A stretch of DNA of 61,866 bases from Sphaerisporangium melleum (GTDB taxonomy: Bacteria; Actinomycetota; Actinomycetes; Streptosporangiales; Streptosporangiaceae), in assembly GCF_014646695.1 (NCBI RefSeq), contig NZ_BMNT01000024.1:262-62127 (forward strand), read 5' to 3'. This document shows, one piece after another, positions 39,868 to 49,832 of the stretch; the stretch's first letter is position 1, and each line of letters starts with the position of its first letter. Under the pieces are notes generated by a model. That model had not been told where the DNA came from. It saw nothing but the letters and a program-made list of their open reading frames with translations, and searched no databases. Made by a program: the position numbers and the translations under genes.

Positions 39868-41555
39868 ACCCGCTCCCGCCGCTCGCCCGCACGCGCACGA
39901 AGGTCGCGGCCCTGTCCGCCCGGACGCCGCTGCGGATCAAGCTGATCGCCGCCATGCTGGCCCTGGTCGCCATCGCGCTCGCGGGCATCGGCGCCGGCAG
40001 CGTGTCGGTGCTCCGCGGCTACCTGCTCGACCGGGTGGACCAGCAACTCGCGACCTTCGCCCAGGATGTCGCGCGGCGCCTGCAACGCGGCTCCGGTCTC
40101 GGCCCGGGTTCCGGACTCGGACCCGGGCTCGGCAGCCGTGTGCCGCCCGACGGGCTGATCCAGGTCCGGGACCGGGACGGCGCCCTCCTGGTGACCCTCG
40201 CCGGCCTGGAGGCCGAGCACCGGCCCGGGCCCGTGCTGCCCGATCTGTCCGGGGCGCCCTGGCGTCCGCAGACCGTCCCGGCCGCGTCCGGGGGCGGGGA
40301 ATGGCGGTTGCGCGCCGTGTCGATCCCGGACGTGGGGAGTTTCGTCATCGCGATCGACCTGTCGTCGGTCAGCCAGATCACCACGCGGCTCGCGGTCACC
40401 GAACTGCTGGGCGGCGGCGCCGTCATGATCATCCTTGCCGTGCTCGGCGTGGTCATCGTGCGCAGGAGCCTGCGGCCGCTGGTGGAGATGGAACACGCCG
40501 CCGCGGCCATCGCCGCCGGTGACCTCGGCCGCCGGGTGCCCGACCGTGACCCGCGCACCGAGGTGGGCAGCCTCGCGGTGTCCTTGAACGGCATGCTCGC
40601 CCAGATCGAGTCGGCCTTCCGCGCCCGCGAGATCTCCGAGGCCGCGGCCCGTACCTCCGAGCAGCGCATGCGCAGGTTCGTCGCCGACGCCTCCCATGAA
40701 CTGCGCACCCCGCTGACCTCGATCCGCGGGTTCGCCGAGTTCTACCGGCAGAACCCGGCCGGCGACCCCGCCCGCCTCATGCGCCGCGTCGAGGACGCCG
40801 CCACCCGGATGGGCGTCCTGGTCGAGGACCTGCTGCTGCTCGCCCGCCTCGACCAGCAGCGGCCGCTCGCCATGACCTCGGTGGACCTGCTCGCCCTGGC
40901 CGCCGACGCCGTGCAGGAGGCCCGCATCCTGGCCGCCGGCCGCGCCATCGCGCTGGAGGTCTCCGGGGACGTCGCGCCCATCGTCTCCGGTGACGAGGTG
41001 CGGCTCCGTCAGATCATCGGGAACCTGGTGAGCAACGCCCTCGTCCACACTCCGGCCGGCACGCCGATCACCGTACGGGCGGGAGCGGCGGGGACGACCG
41101 CGTTCCTGGAGGTGGCGGACAAGGGCCCCGGGCTCGCCCCCGACCAGGCCGAGCGGGTCTTCGAACGCTTCTACCGCGCCGACCCGGCCCGCTCCCGCGC
41201 CCCCGCCCTGCCCCCGTCGGCCGCATCGGACGGTCAGGCAGGCGAGAGCGGCGTCCCGAGCGACCCATCCCCGGGGCAGGAGGGCGTAGGCGACGGCGAA
41301 CCAGGGCCGCCTCGCAGCGACCCGCCCCGAACGGAAGCCCCGCGAACGGCACCACTTCGGACCGGATCGCTTGGGGCGGAAGCCTCCCGGGCGGCGGCTT
41401 CCGGGGGGAGCGGGCTCGGGCTGGCCATCGTGGCCGGGCTGGTCGCCGCGCACGGAGGCACCGTCACCCTGGAGACCGCTCCGGGCGCCGGCGCCACGTT
41501 CCGCGTGGACCTGCCCCTCTCTCCGGACGTGCTCGGCCCCGCGACCGCCGGTTGA
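39864..41555 (+). CDS. Sensor histidine kinase (system 1) with long insertion in the ATP lid
   Basis: 563 residues. TM1 is about 24-47, a short extracytoplasmic sensor is 48-180, TM2 is about 182-200, then HAMP (about 200-255). The HisKA motif FVADASHELRTPLTSIRGFAE has phosphoacceptor H278, followed by the HATPase N-box (QIIGNLVSNALVHTP) and G-box DKGPGLAPDQ. Between ERFYRADPARSR and GGSGLGLAIV lies a 68-residue Pro/Ser/Gly/Arg-rich insertion (residues 446-513), where most kinases, including its paralog at 50596, have three to five residues. It is co-translated with its regulator. Confidence 0.93.
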   Translation: MNPLPPLARTRTKVAALSARTPLRIKLIAAMLALVAIALAGIGAGSVSVLRGYLLDRVDQQLATFAQDVARRLQRGSGLGPGSGLGPGLGSRVPPDGLIQVRDRDGALLVTLAGLEAEHRPGPVLPDLSGAPWRPQTVPAASGGGEWRLRAVSIPDVGSFVIAIDLSSVSQITTRLAVTELLGGGAVMIILAVLGVVIVRRSLRPLVEMEHAAAAIAAGDLGRRVPDRDPRTEVGSLAVSLNGMLAQIESAFRAREISEAAARTSEQRMRRFVADASHELRTPLTSIRGFAEFYRQNPAGDPARLMRRVEDAATRMGVLVEDLLLLARLDQQRPLAMTSVDLLALAADAVQEARILAAGRAIALEVSGDVAPIVSGDEVRLRQIIGNLVSNALVHTPAGTPITVRAGAAGTTAFLEVADKGPGLAPDQAERVFERFYRADPARSRAPALPPSAASDGQAGESGVPSDPSPGQEGVGDGEPGPPRSDPPRTEAPRTAPLRTGSLGAEASRAAASGGSGLGLAIVAGLVAAHGGTVTLETAPGAGATFRVDLPLSPDVLGPATAG

Positions 41556-41987
41556 TCGCTCCTCGCGTCCGTCGCATCGGCGGCGAGGCGCCGGCGAGTG
41601 CGGTGACCGGAAAGGTCTGCCGGATTATCGCCCCGGGGCGGCGTCGGCATTCGCCGTACGCGGTCCCGCCGACGCGGCGCCGCGGGAGCATCGCGTCGGA
41701 CGGCAAGCAGGTGCCCGGCGTAGGTAGGAGAGCACACCGGGCCCGAGGACGGCGACCCCGGCTTTCCCCTCGCGGGAGGCACCGGCGGGGGTCGGTCGCG
41801 AGGGAGGCGCTCACTCCGCCCATCTCGAAGAGAGGTGTCCCTTTACTACTGAGGTGTACTCACCTCCGCTATGGGATGACTTGTCCTCCTCCCGGGGGAG
41901 CGTTCGTCTCCGCCCGATCGTCACTCCGTACCGCCGGGTCGTAAATGATCATTGATCGGGCCGTGGATCTCTGTCTACGCTCGCGGC
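41556..41987. other. Intergenic region with an inverted repeat, no gene seen
   Basis: About 430 bp between the kinase and the methionine synthase-like gene. GAGGTG-TACT-CACCTC (41851-41866) is an exact 6+6 dyad, and GAGGTGT is repeated 20 bp before it. I could not recognise a cobalamin or other known riboswitch fold, and the putative leaderless start of the next gene argues against a long regulatory leader. Confidence 0.45.
41952..41981 (+). promoter_or_regulatory. Promoter of the methionine synthase-like gene, leaderless type
   Basis: TTGATC (41952-41957) and TACGCT (41976-41981) are separated by 18 bp, and ATG 41988 follows after 6 nt. This is the clearest -35/-10 pair in the window. Confidence 0.6.
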
Positions 41988-43052
41988 ATGGGCATCCCTA
42001 CCGAACCAATCGGCAGCATCCCCCGTTCCCCCGAGCTGCTGGCCGCGATGGCCGACCACGCCGCCGGGCGCATCGGGGACGACGATCTGACCGCCGCGCA
42101 GGACGCCGCGGTCGCCGACACGATCACCCGGCTGGAGCAGATCGGCTGTCCCGTCCTGGTCGACGGCGAGCAGTCCAAGCCCAGCTTCGCCACCTACCCG
42201 CTCCACGGGCTGGACGCGCTGGCCGGCGACGGCGCGGTCATCCCGTTCGCCGACGGTCACACGCGGCAGCTGCCCCGGCTGACGGCCGGGCCGTTCCGCT
42301 ACGGGCAGCACGCCGCGACGTACCTGCGCGCCGCGCTCGGCCACACCGGCCTGCCGGTGAAGCAGGCCGTCATCGCGCCCTCGGCGCTCAGCCTGCTGTA
42401 CCCGGCCGACGGGATCGGGGACTATCCGCGCAAGGCGTTCATCGACGACCTGATCGCCGAGGCCGAGGCCGACATCCGCGGCTGCCTCGACGCGGGCGCT
42501 CACGTCGTGCAGCTCGACTTCACCGAGGGACGGCTCTCGCTCAAGCTCGACCCCAGCGGCGGGCTGCTGGAGCAGTTCGTCGACCTCAACAACCAGGTGC
42601 TCGAACGCTTCAGCGACGCCGAACGCGCGCGCATCGGCGTCCACACCTGCCCGGGCGGCGACCAGGACTCCACGCACAGCGCCGACGTCGACTACGCGGG
42701 CCTGCTGCCGAAGCTGTTCGCCCTGCGTGCGGGCAACTTCTACGTACAACTGGCCAGCGAGCCGGACCGGGGGCGGGTCCTGGACATCATCGCCGCCCAC
42801 CTGCCGGCCGAGGCCAAGATCTTCGTCGGGGTGACCGACCCGATCGACCCGCGGGTCGAGACGCCGGAGGAGGTGCGCGACCGGGTGCTGGAGGCGGCCC
42901 GTCACCTGCCCGTGGACCGGCTCGGGACCTGTGACGACTGCGGGTTCTCCCCGTTCGCCGACGACACCTCCACCTCGCGGGAGACCGCCTTCGCCAAGAT
43001 CGCGGCCCGCGTCCAGGGCACCGCGCTCGCCGCCGAGTCCCTCGGCGCCTGA
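41988..43052 (+). CDS. B12-independent methionine synthase-like protein (single C-terminal-type domain)
   Basis: 354-residue TIM-barrel protein of the MetE C-terminal/5-methyltetrahydropteroyltriglutamate-homocysteine methyltransferase-like family. It is single-domain; full MetE is about 750 residues. The signature DPIDPRVETPEEVRDRVLEA and VDRLGTCDDCGFSPF contain the Cys and Glu expected as zinc ligands, with HTCPGGDQDSTHS providing His and Cys in the active site. Methyl donor and acceptor may differ from MetE. It begins at the leaderless ATG 41988. It ends at two hairpins in front of the convergent adaptor gene. Confidence 0.85.
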   Translation: MGIPTEPIGSIPRSPELLAAMADHAAGRIGDDDLTAAQDAAVADTITRLEQIGCPVLVDGEQSKPSFATYPLHGLDALAGDGAVIPFADGHTRQLPRLTAGPFRYGQHAATYLRAALGHTGLPVKQAVIAPSALSLLYPADGIGDYPRKAFIDDLIAEAEADIRGCLDAGAHVVQLDFTEGRLSLKLDPSGGLLEQFVDLNNQVLERFSDAERARIGVHTCPGGDQDSTHSADVDYAGLLPKLFALRAGNFYVQLASEPDRGRVLDIIAAHLPAEAKIFVGVTDPIDPRVETPEEVRDRVLEAARHLPVDRLGTCDDCGFSPFADDTSTSRETAFAKIAARVQGTALAAESLGA

Positions 43053-43069
43053 GCGACACGGTCGCCGCC

Positions 43070-43098
43070 GACCTGCCGGGAGGGCTCTCCGGCAGGTC
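43070..43098. terminator. Bulged hairpin terminator 1
   Basis: GACCTGCCG pairs with CGGCAGGTC (9 bp) and GAG with CTC inside, separated by a one-base bulge, loop GGCT. Confidence 0.6.
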
Positions 43099-43129
43099 CG
43101 GGGTGACCGGTGAGCCGGCGAACGTGGCG

Positions 43130-43158
43130 GGTGCCCTCCCTCACCGGAGGAGGGCACC
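43130..43158. terminator. Hairpin terminator 2
   Basis: GGTGCCCTCC pairs perfectly with GGAGGGCACC (10 bp), 9-nt loop. With hairpin 1 it separates the convergent methionine synthase-like and adaptor genes. Confidence 0.65.
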
Positions 43159-43185
43159 TCACCAGGCGGTGCTTGACCGTCCTGA

Positions 43186-45489
43186 TCAGGAGGACGTGGG
43201 GCTCGGGGCGGTGAGGTCCGGGAAGCCGTCGTCGGGGAAGCCGCCGGCCGAGCTTCCGGGAAGTTCGACCTGGTCGCCCGCCGACAGGCCCGAGGTGACC
43301 TCCACGTACTGGTCACCCCGCACGCCGAGCCGGACGGTCCGCTCGACGGCTCGCCCGCCGGCGCGCACGAGCACCGTCGCCGCGCCGTCCGCCCTGGTCC
43401 GCACCGCCTGCGCCGGCACGTACACGGCGTTCTCCGCCTCGTCCAGGGTCACCCGCACGGTCGCCGTCTGCCCCAGCAGCAGTCCCTTCGGGCGACGTTC
43501 GAAGGCGATCGTCACGCCGTACTGCACGAGCTGCCCGTTGGCCGTCGCGGTCACGTCGATGTGCGCGACCCTGCCGCGGTAGGTCGCGCCGGGCCGGGTG
43601 GCCAGGGACACCGTGGCGGTCTGGCCGACCTTCAGCCGGACGACATCGGTCTGGGAGAACATGGCCCGCACCTGCAGTTCGTCCAGGTCGCCGAGCGTGA
43701 TGAACGACGACCCGGCGGTGGCCTGTGTCCCTGCCGTGCCGGACACGGCGAGGATCGTCCCGGCCGCAGGGGCTTTGATGGCGACTCCGTCCAGCGCCTC
43801 TTCGGCCTGCCGCAGCGCCGTCTTGGCCTTGGCGATGTTCGCCTCGGCCTCGGCGACCGTGGTCACCGCCTGGCCTCCTTGGCCGCCTTGGCGGTTTTGA
43901 CCCGCCATACCCGCCGCGCCGGCCGAGCCGCCCTGGCCTCCGCGTCCGCCTTGACCCTTCTGGCCGTTCTGCCCTGCTTGGTCGGTCGGCCGGGCGGGCT
44001 TTCCGCTCTGACCGCCGTTGTTCTGGTCGTCGTTCTGATCCCCAGGAGGGCCGCAGGTCGGCGACGGCTGCGGGGTCGCCGGGTCACCGTGCTCGGGGCC
44101 GGGAGCCGGATCGGCCGGCCGCGGGACGACCGGAACCACCGTCGGGGCCGGGTGCGGCGACTCCGCGCGAGTGGGCAGGGCCGTCGGCGTGGGGGCCGGG
44201 TGCGGCGACTCCGTGCGAGTGGGCAGGGCCGTCGGCGTGGGAGCGGGCGAGCGGGAGGGCTCGGCGGACGTGCCCGTACGGGGGGTGGTCGCGGTGCCGC
44301 GGGATCGTGACGTCGCGGTTCCGCCGGTGCCGGAAGCGGTCGCCGTGGGGTGGGGCCGGGAGGGCGTTGAGGTCACGGTCCGCTCCGGCCTCCGCTCCCG
44401 GTCAGCGGCGTGCGTGGACGCGGATGTGACCTTGGGCTTCTCTGCGGGAGCCGCCGAGAAGGGGGGCGTCGGTTTTCCGGAGGCTGCTCGCGAGGACGTG
44501 GGCTTCGGCTTCAGGGAGGGAGCACGTGAGGACGTGGGCGTGGCGTCCGGGCCTGACGTGGAGTCGTCCTTGGCGGTCCCCCGGGGACCCGCCTTCCGGG
44601 CCGGCTTTTCCGAGGTCGGGGCCGGTGTCCGGGAGGAGGCGGGGGCGGGAGTGGACCTGCGCGCCGGAGCGGCCGTGGGCGTGGCGGCAGGTGTAGGCGT
44701 GACCGTCGGCGTCGGCGTCGGTGTGGGGTTCGGGGTGGCCGCGGAGGCCCCGCCGCCACTGGTCGTGGATGTACTGCCGGTCGTGTCACCTGTGCTTTCC
44801 CCGCTCGCCGTCGGCTTAACGGACCACGCCGAGTAGGCCGCCGGGGCCACCGTCACCGCGACCGGGCGGAAAGGGGACGGGGTGACGGGGTAGCCGACGC
44901 TGGGCTCGGGCGTGGGCGTACCGGGACGGCCGGACTGCGAGGGCCGCGGCGTCGCGTTCGGCAGCGGACAGGTCGGAGAGGGTTGTCCGGTCGGTCGTGC
45001 TGAGGGCTGTGCGGATGGCCGTCCTGAAGGCACCCGGGAGGGCCGTCCGGCGCCTTGCCCGGATTGTCCGGACTGTCCAGGCTGTCCGGACGATCGGCCG
45101 GAGGTGTTCTGCGCCTCTTCGAGCTTGTCCAGCGTCTCCTCCGCCGCGGCGAGCGACGCCTTGGCCGCGTCGTGGTCCTCCCGCGCGATCGTGTCGTCCA
45201 CCCGCGCCAGCACCTGCCCCGCGCGCACCTTCTGGCCGGCCGACACGTACACCTTCTCCACCGTGCCGTCGGCGCCGAAGGCCAGGTCACGCTCATGGGC
45301 GTCCACGGTGCTCCCCGCCGCCGAGACGCCGCTGACGATCGTGCCCCGCCTGGCCGAGGCCAGCTCGACCCGCGTGGTCGCGGGGGTGCTCGCGTCCCCC
45401 AGGTAGACCAGCCCGGCGGCCACCAGGACGATGCCGGCGAGGGCGAGTCCCCCGGCGCGTACGGCGGTTGGCGGAGTGCTCGATCTCAT
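43186..45489 (-). CDS. HlyD/MacA-type adaptor with giant disordered linker in the hairpin
   Basis: 767 residues. TM/signal anchor 12-30; first half of the lipoyl domain (about 48-100, GTVEKVYVSAGQKVRAGQVLARVDD); first hairpin helix (103-128, DHDAAKASLAAAEETLDKLEEAQN). Then residues 128-540 are low-complexity Pro/Thr/Ser/Arg/Gly, followed by the second hairpin helix (from 541, TTVAEAEANIAKAKTALRQAEEAL) and second lipoyl half (IKAPAAGTILAVSGTAGTQ), barrel and membrane-proximal domain (LPGSSAGGFPDDGF). The usual hairpin of adaptor proteins is only about 60-100 residues. A 48-bp tandem repeat at 44145-44240 lies in this linker. It is divergent from the second adaptor gene. ATG 45489 has AGGA 8 nt upstream. 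Confidence 0.88.
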   Translation of the reverse strand: MRSSTPPTAVRAGGLALAGIVLVAAGLVYLGDASTPATTRVELASARRGTIVSGVSAAGSTVDAHERDLAFGADGTVEKVYVSAGQKVRAGQVLARVDDTIAREDHDAAKASLAAAEETLDKLEEAQNTSGRSSGQPGQSGQSGQGAGRPSRVPSGRPSAQPSARPTGQPSPTCPLPNATPRPSQSGRPGTPTPEPSVGYPVTPSPFRPVAVTVAPAAYSAWSVKPTASGESTGDTTGSTSTTSGGGASAATPNPTPTPTPTVTPTPAATPTAAPARRSTPAPASSRTPAPTSEKPARKAGPRGTAKDDSTSGPDATPTSSRAPSLKPKPTSSRAASGKPTPPFSAAPAEKPKVTSASTHAADRERRPERTVTSTPSRPHPTATASGTGGTATSRSRGTATTPRTGTSAEPSRSPAPTPTALPTRTESPHPAPTPTALPTRAESPHPAPTVVPVVPRPADPAPGPEHGDPATPQPSPTCGPPGDQNDDQNNGGQSGKPARPTDQAGQNGQKGQGGRGGQGGSAGAAGMAGQNRQGGQGGQAVTTVAEAEANIAKAKTALRQAEEALDGVAIKAPAAGTILAVSGTAGTQATAGSSFITLGDLDELQVRAMFSQTDVVRLKVGQTATVSLATRPGATYRGRVAHIDVTATANGQLVQYGVTIAFERRPKGLLLGQTATVRVTLDEAENAVYVPAQAVRTRADGAATVLVRAGGRAVERTVRLGVRGDQYVEVTSGLSAGDQVELPGSSAGGFPDDGFPDLTAPSPTSS
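44145..44240. repeat. Two tandem copies of a 48-bp unit in the adaptor linker
   Basis: Units 44145-44192 and 44193-44240 are nearly identical and encode PTPTALPTR(T/A)ESPHPA twice, so this is a recent in-frame duplication. Confidence 0.75.
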
Positions 45490-45649
45490 GCGGCCATCCT
45501 GGTGACCCGACGTGACGCCAAGCTCAGCCCGGCCTGAGAGTTTCCTGTGGATCCGGATCCGGCGCGATCCCCTGAGCTGGGACTCCGTCCCCGCCACCCT
45601 CCCCCGGTCCGTCCCGTCCGGGCCCTGCGCGGCGCGGACGGCCGCGGCT

Positions 45650-45665
45650 TTCAGCAAACCTTCAG
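45650..45665 (+). promoter_or_regulatory. Direct repeat TTCAG with 11-bp spacing upstream of adaptor 2
   Basis: TTCAG at 45650-45654 and 45661-45665 are exactly 11 bp apart, one helical turn, as in OmpR/PhoB-type binding sites. They lie about 47 bp before the GTG of the adaptor gene, and two OmpR-family regulators are encoded nearby. Confidence 0.45.
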
Positions 45666-45711
45666 GGACGGCGGAGGTTGGCCCAAGCGGCGTGGTCCAG
45701 GCTCGGGGATC

Positions 45712-46908
45712 GTGAAGCTGTCGACGAAGCGCAGAGCGCTGATCGTGAACGGCGCCCTCGGGGTGCTGTTGCTGGGAGGCGCCGGCGTGGCGTACGCCTC
45801 CCTGAACGGGGGCTCCGCCGCGGAGGCGGCACCCGTCACCACGCCGGTCACGCGGGGGACCGTCCTGTCGTCGGTCTCGGCCTCCGGCTCCGTGGAGAGC
45901 GCGAAGACCCGGTCGCTGAGCTTCAGTACGAGCGGCACGGTCGAGAAGATCTACGTCGAGGCCGGGGACAAGGTCACCAAGGGCCAGATCCTGGCCCGCC
46001 TCGACGACACCGCCGCTCAGGAGGACCTCGACGCCGCACAGGCGAGCCTGAGCGCGGCCGAGGACGGCGACACCTCCACCGCGTCGGGCTACTCGCAGTA
46101 CGTCCAGGCGAGGAACGCCTACCGGGACGCCAAGCGCACGCTCGACGGGACGGTGCTCAAGGCGCCGTTCAGCGGCACGGTCACCGCCGTGAACGGGACG
46201 GCCGGCGGCTCGTCCTCCGGTTCGAGCGGATCGTCGTCCAGTGGCTCGTCGTCCGCTTCGGGAAGTTCTCGCGCGGGCGGCTCCTCCGGTTCGTCGGGTT
46301 CGTCGAGCTCCGCGAGCTCCGCGAGCTCCGCGAGTTCCTCCGGCTCCAGTGGCTTCATCGAGGTCGCCGACACCAAGCGCCTGCAGGTGGTCGGGGACTT
46401 CACCGAGTCGGACGTGACGAAGCTCAAGCGCGGCCAGACGGCCACGGTGACCTTCGACGCGCTGCCCGGTGTCACCGCCTCCGGCAAGATCGCCCTGATC
46501 GACCCGGTGGCGCAGACCAGCAACAACGTGGTCCAGTACGCCGCGACCATCTCGCTCACCGATGTGCCGAAGACGGTGCGGCTCGGCCAGACCACCTCCG
46601 TCCAGGTCATCGTGGCCAAGGCGGACGACGCACTGGTCGTTCCCACTTCGGCGGTCAGAACCGCGGGCGGCCAGAACACCGTCACGGTCCTGGCGAACGG
46701 CGCACAGGCCACCAGGACCGTCGAGATCGGCGTCAAGGGGGACACCCTCACCGAGATCAAGTCCGGGCTCGCCGAGGGCGACCAGGTGGTGCGGAGCACG
46801 GGCGGCGGCACCGGCGACCTGCGGGGCGGCTTCCCCGGCGGTGGCTTCCCCGGTGGCGGCGCGATCCGCATCTCCGGCGGCGGTGGCGGTGGCGGGGGTG
46901 GCCGGTGA
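45712..46908 (+). CDS. HlyD/MacA-type adaptor with Ser/Gly-rich insertion (adaptor 2)
   Basis: 398 residues. TM helix 8-28; lipoyl half 1 (GTVEKIYVEAGDKVTKGQILARLDD, 75-100); a short helical segment (103-147); lipoyl half 2 (LKAPFSGTVTAVNGTAGG). A Ser/Gly-rich run occupies residues 165-214, followed by barrel and C-terminal domain, with a Gly-rich end (GGGFPGGGFPGGG). It is the membrane-fusion partner of the ABC exporter encoded next, as in MacA. GTG 45712 is followed by VKLSTKRRAL. The stop overlaps the next gene's GTG (GTGA). Confidence 0.9.
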   Translation: MKLSTKRRALIVNGALGVLLLGGAGVAYASLNGGSAAEAAPVTTPVTRGTVLSSVSASGSVESAKTRSLSFSTSGTVEKIYVEAGDKVTKGQILARLDDTAAQEDLDAAQASLSAAEDGDTSTASGYSQYVQARNAYRDAKRTLDGTVLKAPFSGTVTAVNGTAGGSSSGSSGSSSSGSSSASGSSRAGGSSGSSGSSSSASSASSASSSGSSGFIEVADTKRLQVVGDFTESDVTKLKRGQTATVTFDALPGVTASGKIALIDPVAQTSNNVVQYAATISLTDVPKTVRLGQTTSVQVIVAKADDALVVPTSAVRTAGGQNTVTVLANGAQATRTVEIGVKGDTLTEIKSGLAEGDQVVRSTGGGTGDLRGGFPGGGFPGGGAIRISGGGGGGGGGR

Positions 46909-47812
46909 CGCCCTCGGACGCCCGGCCCGGCCCCGGAGGCGGCGGGCCGCTGTGGCGGGACGCCCGCGAGGGGCATCGCCAGGCACAGGACGCTCGCCAA
47001 GGGCAGGATGACCAGGCAAGGCAGGACGCCCGGCCGGCGGAGCAGGGCACGCGGGCCGGTCAGTGCGCGGCGGGTACGACGCCGCCCGTGCTGGACGTGC
47101 GCGGGGTGACCAAGGTCTACGGCGAGGGCGACGCACAGGTGCACGCGCTGCGCGGCGTCTCGCTCGCGGTCGGGCGCGGCGACTACGTCGCGATCATGGG
47201 CGCGTCCGGGTCCGGCAAGTCGACGCTGATGAACATCCTCGGCTGCCTGGACGTGCCGACCGGCGGCAGGTACCTGATCGACGGCACCGATGTCGGGCTG
47301 CTGGACGATCGGCGGCTCGCCATCCTGCGCAACCGGAAGATCGGCTTCGTCTTCCAGTCGTTCAACCTCATCCCCCGCATGTCCGCGCTGGCCAACGTGG
47401 AGCTGCCTCTGGCGTACGGCGGGGTGGGCGCCGGGCCGCGCCGGCAGCGGGCGCTCGCGGCGCTGGAGCAGGTGGGGCTGTCCGACCGGGTGCGTCACGA
47501 GCCGAACGAGCTGTCCGGCGGCCAGCAGCAGCGGGTGGCGGTCGCCCGCGCGCTGGTCACCGCGCCGTCGCTGCTGCTGGCCGACGAGCCGACCGGCAAC
47601 CTCGACACCAGGTCGACGGCGGACGTGCTGGCCATCATGGACCGGCTCAGCGACGCCGGGCGCACCATCGTGCTGATCACGCACGAGGACGACGTGGCCC
47701 GGCACGCCAAGCGGGTGATCCGCCTGGTGGACGGACTGATCGTGGAGGACCGCAGGCAGGCGCCCGTCGACGGACCGCCGCCCCGGCTCGCCTCCCAGGC
47801 GGTGGGGGACCG

Positions 47813-47816
<4 letters not shown>
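46905..47816 (+). CDS. ABC transporter ATPase, LolD/MacB type
   Basis: 303 residues. Residues 1-60 are an unusual Arg/Gln/Asp-rich tail (REGHRQAQDARQGQDDQARQDAR). The NBD begins LDVRGVTKVYGEGDAQVHALRGV. Walker A is GASGSGKST (99-107), the signature LSGGQQQRVAVARAL is near 205, Walker B is LLLADEPTGNLD and the H-loop is ITHED. GTG 46905 shares GTGA with the adaptor stop and its own stop shares ATGA with the permease start, so adaptor, ATPase and permease are translationally coupled. Confidence 0.95.
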
Positions 47817-49105
<1,289 letters not shown>

Positions 49106-49130
49106 CGTGCGGCAACCGCAAGGAGTGATC

Positions 49131-49787
49131 ATGAGTACGAGCAGGCGCAAGCCGGTCGCGACGGAGGAGCCGGTGACGGCGCACGAACTGCTGGAGACCT
49201 CACCGTTCCAGGACGACCTGGACGCCGAGCCGGCCCCCCGTCCCGAGCGGCGCCGCACGTCCAGGCTGACGCTGGCGCTGGCGGCGGGAGTGCTGCTGGT
49301 CGCCGGCATGATCGTGGGCATCCAGGTGCAGAAGCTGTGGGGTGTCGCGAACGCCCGGCAGGCCGCGATCCAGGGGCTGCTCGGCGGCGCGGGCGGCGGG
49401 CAGGGGGGCGGCGGCAGGTTCGGGTTCCCCGGCGGTCAAGGCCAGCGGCAAGGCCAAGGGCAAGGGCAAGGGCAGGGACAGGGGCGGGGACAGGGCCTCG
49501 GCGGCGGGCAGGGCGGCGCGTTCGGCAACGTCACCGTCGGCACGGTCAAGCTCGTCGACGGCGGCAAGATCTACCTGGAGACGACGGGCGGCGGCATCGT
49601 CACGGTCAAGACCTCCAGCGACACGAAGGTCCAGGTCAGCAAGGAAGGCAAAGTGAAGGACCTCAAGCCGGGCGCCACCGTCGTCGTCCAGGGCGAGCGC
49701 GGCGACGACGGCTCGGTCAGCGCGACGTCCGTCGACCAGGGCGGGGCCGGCCTCGGCGGATTCGGCGGCAACCGGGGGCGTGGCTGA
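49131..49787 (+). CDS. Membrane-anchored DUF5666 protein with Gly/Gln-rich repeat region
   Basis: 218 residues. Cytoplasmic N-terminus, one membrane helix (about 47-66, LTLALAAGVLLVAGMIVGIQV), then a Gly/Gln-rich segment (84-131, repeated GQGQ units from a GGGCAA-type DNA repeat at about 49437-49495). A DUF5666-type beta domain follows (133-205, NVTVGTVKLVDGGKIYLETTGGGIVTVKTSSDTKVQVSKEG). AAGGAG 6 nt before ATG 49131 fixes the start. It ends 45 bp before the second response-regulator gene. Likely an extracytoplasmic accessory of the exporter. Confidence 0.8.
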   Translation: MSTSRRKPVATEEPVTAHELLETSPFQDDLDAEPAPRPERRRTSRLTLALAAGVLLVAGMIVGIQVQKLWGVANARQAAIQGLLGGAGGGQGGGGRFGFPGGQGQRQGQGQGQGQGQGRGQGLGGGQGGAFGNVTVGTVKLVDGGKIYLETTGGGIVTVKTSSDTKVQVSKEGKVKDLKPGATVVVQGERGDDGSVSATSVDQGGAGLGGFGGNRGRG

Positions 49788-49832
49788 TGCGCGACCGGGA
49801 ACCGTGGGCCGTACCGGCAGGGGAGGCGCGTC

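Noticed and set aside
41556-41987. Cobalamin riboswitch before the methionine synthase-like gene
   Set aside because: I could not find the B12-box, and the promoter suggests a leaderless transcript.
44030-44240. Repetitive DNA considered as a CRISPR array
   Set aside because: The repeats are translated in frame as Pro/Thr-rich coding sequence, have no unique spacers, and no cas genes are nearby.
43186-47136. One 1316-codon frame on the minus strand spanning both adaptor genes
   Set aside because: The region beyond the ATG at 45489 is an opposite-strand shadow of the plus-strand adaptor 2 and ABC genes. High GC keeps shadow frames open.
49437-49495. GGGCAA repeat as a regulatory or G-quadruplex element
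   Set aside because: It is in-frame coding for the Gly/Gln region and I have no evidence for a separate function.
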